From Betaproteobacteria bacterium (GTDB lineage Bacteria; Pseudomonadota; Gammaproteobacteria; Burkholderiales; SG8-39), in contig QYQC01000208.1 of NCBI GenBank assembly GCA_007280315.1, positions 1 to 10,723 on the forward strand: DNA of 10,723 nucleotides. Reading direction: 5' to 3'. Each line of letters opens with the position of its first letter. Position 1 is the first letter of the stretch. Made by a program: the position numbers and the translations under genes. This document shows, piece by piece, positions 6,550-10,723 of this stretch. The notes under the pieces were generated by a model. It was given only the letters and a program-made list of their open reading frames with translations. It did no database searches and was not told where the DNA came from.

Positions 6550-7379
6550 GCGGACGTCTCTTCTTCGCTCTCGCGGCGTATGGTCTGACTCCAGTCCTCC
6601 GCGCCGTAAATATCAGTCAGCACCGCCGGCGTGAGTTCCGCGACCGGTCCGTCGAACGCGACCTTTCCCGCCTTGAGACCGATGATGCGGTCGGCGAACC
6701 CCTGTGCCAGCGCGACGTCGTGGATGTTCACCAGCGCCGGCGTGGCGCCTTCTTCGGCAAGCGCGCGGATCAGGCGCATGATCTGGCGCGCAGTCTTAGG
6801 ATCCAGGCTGGCGGTGGGCTCGTCCACCAGCAGCAGGTCCGGATTCTGCATCAGCGCGCGGCCGATGCCCACGCGCTGGCGCTGGCCGCCAGAGAGCGCA
6901 TCGGCGCGCGAATCGTGCAAGCCTGCAAGTCCGACGCGATCGAGCATGGCGTAGGCATTGGCCACGTCTGCGGCGGGGTAGCGGCGCGTGAACGAGGCGA
7001 GAAAGCTCACCGAGCCCAGCCTGCCGGAGAGGATGTTCTCCATCACCGTAAGCCGTTCGACCAGATTGAATTCCTGGAAAATCATGCCGATGCGGCGGCG
7101 CGCCTGGCGCAGATCCTTTGCGCCCAGCCGTACGATGTCTGTCGCGCCGAGAAGAATGCTGCCGGAAGTGGGCTCCACCAGCCGGTTGATGCAGCGAATG
7201 AGCGTGCTCTTGCCTGCGCCGGAGGAACCGATCACCGCGATGACCTCTGGCCGCCGGATGGCGAAACTCACGCCGTCGAGTGCGCGGGTTCCGCCCGGGT
7301 ATACCTTGGTCAGCGAGTCTATCGCCAGCAGTGGCCGTTCAAGGCTCTCGGTTTGCTTTTCTTCCGGTGCGGCCGCCAT
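6546..7379 (-). CDS. phnC: Phosphonate-type ABC transporter ATP-binding protein
   Basis: Encodes 277 residues, a cytosolic ATPase that powers import through the two PhnE permeases. All nucleotide-binding motifs are intact: Walker A GSSGAGKST (51-59), Q-loop Gln102 in IFQEFNLV, signature LSGGQRQRV (162-170), Walker B LLLVDEP (182-188) with catalytic Glu187, D-loop SLD (191-193) and switch His220 in NIHDV. The sequence FQEFNLVERLTVMENILSGRLG is characteristic of PhnC rather than generic ABC ATPases. ATG 7379 lies 3 nt after the phnD stop with only a weak GAG-type site inside the preceding stop region, so expression probably depends on translation of phnD. The acidic tail (ESEEETSA) ends in a GTGA overlap with phnE. 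Confidence 0.96.
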   Translation of the reverse strand: MAAAPEEKQTESLERPLLAIDSLTKVYPGGTRALDGVSFAIRRPEVIAVIGSSGAGKSTLIRCINRLVEPTSGSILLGATDIVRLGAKDLRQARRRIGMIFQEFNLVERLTVMENILSGRLGSVSFLASFTRRYPAADVANAYAMLDRVGLAGLHDSRADALSGGQRQRVGIGRALMQNPDLLLVDEPTASLDPKTARQIMRLIRALAEEGATPALVNIHDVALAQGFADRIIGLKAGKVAFDGPVAELTPAVLTDIYGAEDWSQTIRRESEEETSA

Positions 7380-7382
7380 CGG

Positions 7383-8387
7383 CTACTCGGCCTTGGTGCC
7401 GAGTTTCGACAGACCCTCCTGCGAATAGGAGACGCCGCTCGATTTCTGTATTGTGAGCACGTCGCGCCAGTCCTTCTTGTAGTCAATCGCGCTGAATCGC
7501 TCGGTATCCTTGAATTCCGTGGCAAGCTTCGATTTCTTGAAATCGAAGCCGAGGAATGCCTCGCGAATTTTCGCCTTCAGTTCCGGCGTCAGATTGTGCG
7601 CAACGCCAAAGGCGGTGCGCGGGAACGGCGCGGTCTCGTACACCACGCGCAGTGCGTCGGGCTTGAACATGCCGCGCGCCTGCATGCGTTCGACCACCGT
7701 GGAGGCGACCGGCGCCGCGTCGTAGTCCTTGTTCACCACGCCCATGATCGAGTTGTCGTGCTTGCCCGAGTAGAGCACTTCGTAGTCCTTTCCCGGAACC
7801 ACGCCCATCGCGGCGAAGAGAGCTCGCGGGGCGATGTCGCCGGAGTTCGACGAGGGGGTGACATGCGCCACGCGCTTGCCCTTGAGATCGGCCACCGATT
7901 TGATGCCGCTGTCCTTGGGAACGATAAGCTGCAGCGTGTAGCCTATGCCGCCGTCCTTGCGCTGCATTGCCGCCACCGGCTGGAAGCCGGCGAGATTCAC
8001 CGCGTACGGCGTCGGACCGGTCGCGACTCCGGCGATGTGCAGGCGCCCGGAACGCATCGCCTCGACCTGCGCGGCGTAGGATTCGGCCGGGTACCAGCGC
8101 ACGCGCTTGCCGGTGACCTTCGACAGGTGCTGCATGAAGTCGTCGAACACGTTTTCGTAGACCGAAGGGTCTTCGACCGGGGTATAGGAGAACACCAAAG
8201 TCGCCGGGTTCTGCCACGTTTTCGGATCCTTGGGCTGGTCTGCGAGCAGGTCACCGTCTTCGTCGCAATAACGTGCGTCGAGGAGGCCGCGGCTGGTGCA
8301 GGTGGATTGCGCGTAAGCGTTTGCGGCCCAGGGGCCGGCCAGAAGTATCATCGCGGCGGCGAGCAGGGCCGCGCCCTTCGTTCTCAT
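7383..8387 (-). CDS. phnD: Phosphonate/phosphite/phosphate-type ABC transporter periplasmic binding protein
   Basis: Encodes 334 residues, close to E. coli PhnD length. A Sec signal peptide covers about 1-26 (MRTKG, hydrophobic core ALLAAAMILLAG, cleavage near ANA-YAQ); there is no lipobox. The binding domain opens with TLVFSYTPVEDPSVYENVF (63-81). It continues with EAMRSGRLHIAGVATGPT (109-126), the PhnD-like ligand loop THVTPSS-type segment HVTPSSNSGDIAPRALF (175-191) and ETAPFPRTAFG (251-261). ATG 8387 has AAGGAG 9 nt upstream; the frame is open to 8930 but without support. Odd points are a short N-terminal extension with the protein's only two cysteines (C30, C41) and an acidic loop DEDGDLLAD (42-50). 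It heads the transporter operon; the ligand class is phosphorus oxyanion or phosphonate, exact ligand unknown. Confidence 0.94.
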   Translation of the reverse strand: MRTKGAALLAAAMILLAGPWAANAYAQSTCTSRGLLDARYCDEDGDLLADQPKDPKTWQNPATLVFSYTPVEDPSVYENVFDDFMQHLSKVTGKRVRWYPAESYAAQVEAMRSGRLHIAGVATGPTPYAVNLAGFQPVAAMQRKDGGIGYTLQLIVPKDSGIKSVADLKGKRVAHVTPSSNSGDIAPRALFAAMGVVPGKDYEVLYSGKHDNSIMGVVNKDYDAAPVASTVVERMQARGMFKPDALRVVYETAPFPRTAFGVAHNLTPELKAKIREAFLGFDFKKSKLATEFKDTERFSAIDYKKDWRDVLTIQKSSGVSYSQEGLSKLGTKAE

Positions 8388-8443
8388 TGTCTGTTTCTCC
8401 TTGCGATTTGCGCTGGCACGGCAGAGCGCCGCGGCACGATTTA

Positions 8444-8452
8444 ATGCTACCA
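8444..8452 (-). promoter_or_regulatory. Possible extended -10 element for the phnD operon
   Basis: On the minus strand TGGTAGCAT fits the TGnTAnnnT extended -10 pattern. It would place the transcription start about 50 nt before the phnD ATG. No good -35 lies 16-18 nt upstream (GGGCAA is there), and no Pho-box-like CTGTCA repeats were found in the 131-nt gap. Confidence 0.25.
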
Positions 8453-8489
8453 CCGGGGGCGGGCTATTGCCCTTCCTTTTTCGGCGAAA

Positions 8490-8500
8490 TCCGGTCCGGA
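8490..8500. promoter_or_regulatory. 11-bp palindrome upstream of phnD
   Basis: TCCGGTCCGGA is a perfect inverted repeat around one central base, about 40 nt upstream of the candidate -10. It could be half of an operator, but it is short and CCGG-rich strings are common at this GC content. Confidence 0.2.
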
Positions 8501-8518
8501 GCGACGCGAACCCCCTGC

Positions 8519-9469
8519 TCATTTTTTTTGCGCGGCGTCGGCGGACCAGTCGAAGCCCGATAGGCGCGACAGTTCGGCCGGAGCGACGAGCCCGGTATGA
8601 CGGGTACCACCGATGATCCATGTCGGATAGCTCTTGATGTCGTTGGTCACGCAGTCGACGCTGATCGGTCCGCCGCGCCCGCCCGGTGTGCACTCGATGA
8701 ACGGCAGTCTGTCGGCGGAAGCCTCGAACAAGGCCTTTTGCTGCTGGCAGGTCGGACACCAGTAAGTGCCGAAAAAGCGCGCGCCGGAATCGCGCAGGTG
8801 AATGGCCAGCGCTTTCAGCTGCGGTTTTTCGGGTCCCGCCGCCGGGTCGAAAATCCCGCCGAAGTGCAGGGAAAGCACGAACACGAGTACCACGGCTGAA
8901 CCGACAGGAGTCGGCAGCGCGTTGGCCCACGTGTGCTCCTGCATGTGCGCGGGCCGGCGCAGGAGCAACAGAATCAACATCACGTTCGCGATTGCGAAGG
9001 AGGTGAGACAGTAGGCGCAGCGCGCTTCAATGACGAAAAACGAGATCGCGGTGAGATACCAGCTTACCGCAGCGCCAACGACAGCGAAGAACAACGCCGC
9101 GCGCCACGAGCTCGGGCGGGTGCGCAGGCGCCAGGTCAGGCGTGCGAGCAAGGCGTAGGTCAGCAATCCCCACAGCGCGATCGGTACGCCGAGCAAGGAG
9201 GACCAGCGGCTTTGCTGCACCAGGCCGCAATCGGAATCTGCTGCGCAGAACGCCGGTTGTTCGCCGAACCACTTGGTCAATGTAAGGTAGGTCGTCAGCG
9301 CGATTCCGGCCAGCGCCAGTCCGAATAGCCAGTTGTCGAGCGGATGCGGGCCACGCCTGGGAACGGCTGCGCCGTGATCCTTAACCGCGCGCGCTTCGGT
9401 GCGGGGCTCGGCTGCTGGGTGCTTGTTCCCGGATTCTCGACTGCCGGACCGGCGGCTTTTTCTTGACAT
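8519..9469 (-). CDS. VKOR-thioredoxin fusion (membrane disulfide-forming oxidoreductase)
   Basis: Encodes 316 residues of inner-membrane protein. A basic hydrophilic N-terminal tail (1-44) precedes about five membrane segments near 46-66, 90-111, 123-147, 152-170 and 191-206. VKOR redox residues are present: loop pair Cys75/Cys81 and quinone-side CAYC (Cys151/Cys154). A thioredoxin-like domain follows from about 215, with active site WCPTC (237-241), a second cysteine pair C260/C273 and the cis-proline segment YPTW (281-284). Such fusions make disulfides in exported proteins and pass electrons to quinone, replacing or supplementing DsbA/DsbB. ATG 9469 is chosen because the longer frame to 9577 overlaps the upstream gene; only a weak AAAG precedes it. 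It lies 43 nt after iorA and 131 nt before phnD. Confidence 0.93.
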   Translation of the reverse strand: MSRKSRRSGSRESGNKHPAAEPRTEARAVKDHGAAVPRRGPHPLDNWLFGLALAGIALTTYLTLTKWFGEQPAFCAADSDCGLVQQSRWSSLLGVPIALWGLLTYALLARLTWRLRTRPSSWRAALFFAVVGAAVSWYLTAISFFVIEARCAYCLTSFAIANVMLILLLLRRPAHMQEHTWANALPTPVGSAVVLVFVLSLHFGGIFDPAAGPEKPQLKALAIHLRDSGARFFGTYWCPTCQQQKALFEASADRLPFIECTPGGRGGPISVDCVTNDIKSYPTWIIGGTRHTGLVAPAELSRLSGFDWSADAAQKK

Positions 9470-9512
9470 GGCTTTATGATGGATGAAGAGATCGAAGCAT
9501 CTTAATATCAAT

Positions 9513-10723
9513 CTAGGCTGGCTGCATCCAGCCGATGACGCCGGCGCGTAGGCGCGTAATGAATCGATCCCAGGCATTCGGGTTTTGTACGATCTCGGCG
9601 CGGTAGAACGACGGGCACAGAATGGCCGCGTGCGCGACTTCGCCGCACAGGCCGCAGCCGACGCAGGAGTGATTGACGTGCGCCACCGGGTCCACCTTGA
9701 GCGGGTCGGCCGAAGTCTTCAGCGTGAGCGAAGGACAGCCCGACAGCCGAATGCAGGAATGGTCGCCGGAGCAGGTGTCGTCGTCGACACCGAAGCGGGT
9801 GCGTACCACCCGCGCACCCGAGCCGAGCAGCCGCGCCAGGATCGGACGGACGCGGCGCTGGCGCTCGAGCTGGCATTCGCCTTCGGCGACGATCACTTTC
9901 AGCCCCGGCTCGTCGGTGGTGAACGCTTCGTGCAGCGTCTTTGCCATGTCGGCGACGCGGTAGGTGTAGACGTTGCGCAGCCATTTCACGCCGGCGCCGC
10001 GCAGCGTGTTTTCTATGCTGCGGTCGGTGAACACCGCGCTCTTGTCCTGCGCCAGTTCACCGCTGCCGTCCTGCGGCGAGGACACCAGGTCCTGCGTTCC
10101 GGTGGCCGAGGTGTATCCGTTTTTCATGATCAGCAGCACCTTGTCGCCGCCGTTCAGCTGGTTGGAGGCGACGCCGGAGAGAAAGCCGTTATGCCAGAAA
10201 CCGCCGTCGCCCATGATCGCCATCGAGCGGCCGGCCAGCATCGGCGCGACGCCGGCGCTGCTGGCAAGGCTCATGCCATAGCCGAGGATGGAATTGCCGA
10301 GCGAAAACGGGGCGAACGTAGCGAACGAATGGCAGCCGATGTCGGCGGAGATGTGGCGCTTGCCGATGTCGCGCTCGACCAGCTTGATCGCCGCGAACAC
10401 CGGACGCTCGGGACAGCCGACGCAAAAATTCGGCGGCCGCGGCGGTAGCGGCGCGCCGAGCAGATTCGCGGCGCGCGCGCGCGCCGCCTCCACTGTTTGA
10501 TACCAGCGCGTCCCGCTGGCGACGTCGAGTTGCGGTGCGTGCTGTGCGACAAAGCGCAACAGTCCGTGCACGATCACCTCGGAGGTGTATTCTCCCGCCA
10601 TCATCAGAACGTCCTTGCCATGCAGCCTGGTCTGGCCGAGGGCGCGCAGCCCGGGCTGCTCAGCCGCGCGGCGCAGCAGGGTGGCGATTTCCTGTTCGAT
10701 GAATTCGGGCTGGCCTTCTTCGA
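9513..10723 (-). CDS. iorA: Indolepyruvate:ferredoxin oxidoreductase alpha subunit, C-terminal part (partial)
   Basis: 402 complete codons are present; the frame is open to the right edge, so the start and N-terminal pyrimidine-binding domain are missing. The first visible residues, EEGQPEFIEQEI, and later LHGKDVLMMAGEYTSEV match the inter-domain linker, so ATG 10604 is internal. The thiamine-diphosphate domain shows FCVGCPERPVF (99-109), the GDGGFWHNG motif (171-179) and NGYTSATG (201-208). The C-terminus binds Fe-S clusters: Cys317, 323, 329 (CSGDHSC, then SGCP) and Cys353, 356, 359, 369 (SCVGCGLC, then ILCP). The enzyme oxidatively decarboxylates arylpyruvates from aromatic amino acid breakdown to aryl-acyl-CoA, passing electrons to ferredoxin. 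The beta subunit is not downstream; VKOR is, so iorB should lie upstream, be fused N-terminally, or be elsewhere. Confidence 0.9.
   Translation of the reverse strand, partial: EEGQPEFIEQEIATLLRRAAEQPGLRALGQTRLHGKDVLMMAGEYTSEVIVHGLLRFVAQHAPQLDVASGTRWYQTVEAARARAANLLGAPLPPRPPNFCVGCPERPVFAAIKLVERDIGKRHISADIGCHSFATFAPFSLGNSILGYGMSLASSAGVAPMLAGRSMAIMGDGGFWHNGFLSGVASNQLNGGDKVLLIMKNGYTSATGTQDLVSSPQDGSGELAQDKSAVFTDRSIENTLRGAGVKWLRNVYTYRVADMAKTLHEAFTTDEPGLKVIVAEGECQLERQRRVRPILARLLGSGARVVRTRFGVDDDTCSGDHSCIRLSGCPSLTLKTSADPLKVDPVAHVNHSCVGCGLCGEVAHAAILCPSFYRAEIVQNPNAWDRFITRLRAGVIGWMQPA

Noticed and set aside
8298..8387. PhnD as a lipoprotein with Cys30 as lipidation site
   Set aside because: The residues before Cys30 are QST, not a lipobox, and a signal-peptidase I site (ANA) lies before it.
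4051..8387. A full phosphonate degradation (C-P lyase) operon
   Set aside because: Only the transporter and a HAD gene are present; no phnG-M, phnX, phnW or ptxD-like gene appears in the window.
6372..8444. Plus-strand open frame of 690 codons antisense to phnC and phnD
   Set aside because: It lies opposite two complete conserved genes, is rich in Arg/Ala/His as expected of a GC-rich shadow frame, and shows no recognisable motif.
8461..8480. GGGC-TATT-GCCC hairpin followed by TTCCTTTT, terminator-like on the plus strand
   Set aside because: No plus-strand gene ends there and the stem is only 4 bp; on the minus strand, where the genes are, no T-run follows.
8388..8930. Longer phnD reading frame starting at 8930
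   Set aside because: It would overlap the VKOR gene out of frame; ATG 8387 has AAGGAG and starts a clean signal peptide.
9585..10448. Plus-strand open frame of 287 codons antisense to iorA
   Set aside because: It mirrors the conserved thiamine and Fe-S coding region and contains no domain of its own.
1..10723. Mobile element, CRISPR array, tRNA or phage signals
   Set aside because: No transposase, integrase, regularly spaced repeats, terminal inverted repeats or tRNA-like cloverleaf was seen; gene content looks like ordinary chromosome.

Overview
The window is GC-rich, densely packed chromosomal DNA from a proteobacterium. A betaproteobacterium (Burkholderiales-like) fits best, judging from the PP_4765-type flavoprotein, the aerobic-type indolepyruvate:ferredoxin oxidoreductase and the rhizobial/betaproteobacterial style of phosphonate-type transporter. 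That placement is inferred from protein families, not from a marker gene. I see no rRNA, tRNA, CRISPR array, insertion sequence or phage gene. Apart from one flavoprotein tail and one acetyltransferase on the plus strand, every gene is on the minus strand.

Layout, left to right. 1-187 (+): C-terminus of a PP_4765-type flavoprotein. 243-935 (-): FMN nitroreductase. 1095-1997 (-): carbon-nitrogen hydrolase. 2280-2924 (+): GNAT acetyltransferase, divergent from the hydrolase. 2978-3868 (-): metallo-beta-lactamase-fold hydrolase, probably with a TTG start. 4051-4959 (-): HAD-IIA hydrolase. 4943-8387 (-): phosphonate-type ABC transporter, transcribed phnD-phnC-phnE-phnE. 8519-9469 (-): VKOR-thioredoxin fusion. 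9513-10723 (-): C-terminal part of the indolepyruvate:ferredoxin oxidoreductase alpha subunit, running off the right edge.

The core is one tight transcription unit read right to left: periplasmic binding protein PhnD, ATPase PhnC, two different PhnE permeases and then the HAD hydrolase. PhnC follows PhnD after 3 nt, both permeases begin at GTGA stop/start overlaps, and the HAD reading frame overlaps the last permease by 17 nt. This suggests uptake of a phosphorus compound linked to a cytoplasmic hydrolase. No C-P lyase, phosphonatase (PhnX) or phosphite dehydrogenase gene is visible, so the substrate is open. An MBL hydrolase lies just downstream in the same orientation.

The clearest oddity on the left is the divergent acetyltransferase/nitrilase pair. 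Each resembles one half of the YhcX-type single-chain GNAT-carbon-nitrogen hydrolase, so the two probably work together as separate polypeptides. On the right, the VKOR-thioredoxin enzyme sits directly upstream of phnD, whose mature protein carries exactly two cysteines flanking a segment next to a calcium-loop-like motif. I see no obviously new defence or mobile system here; the strongest leads are these unusual gene partnerships.
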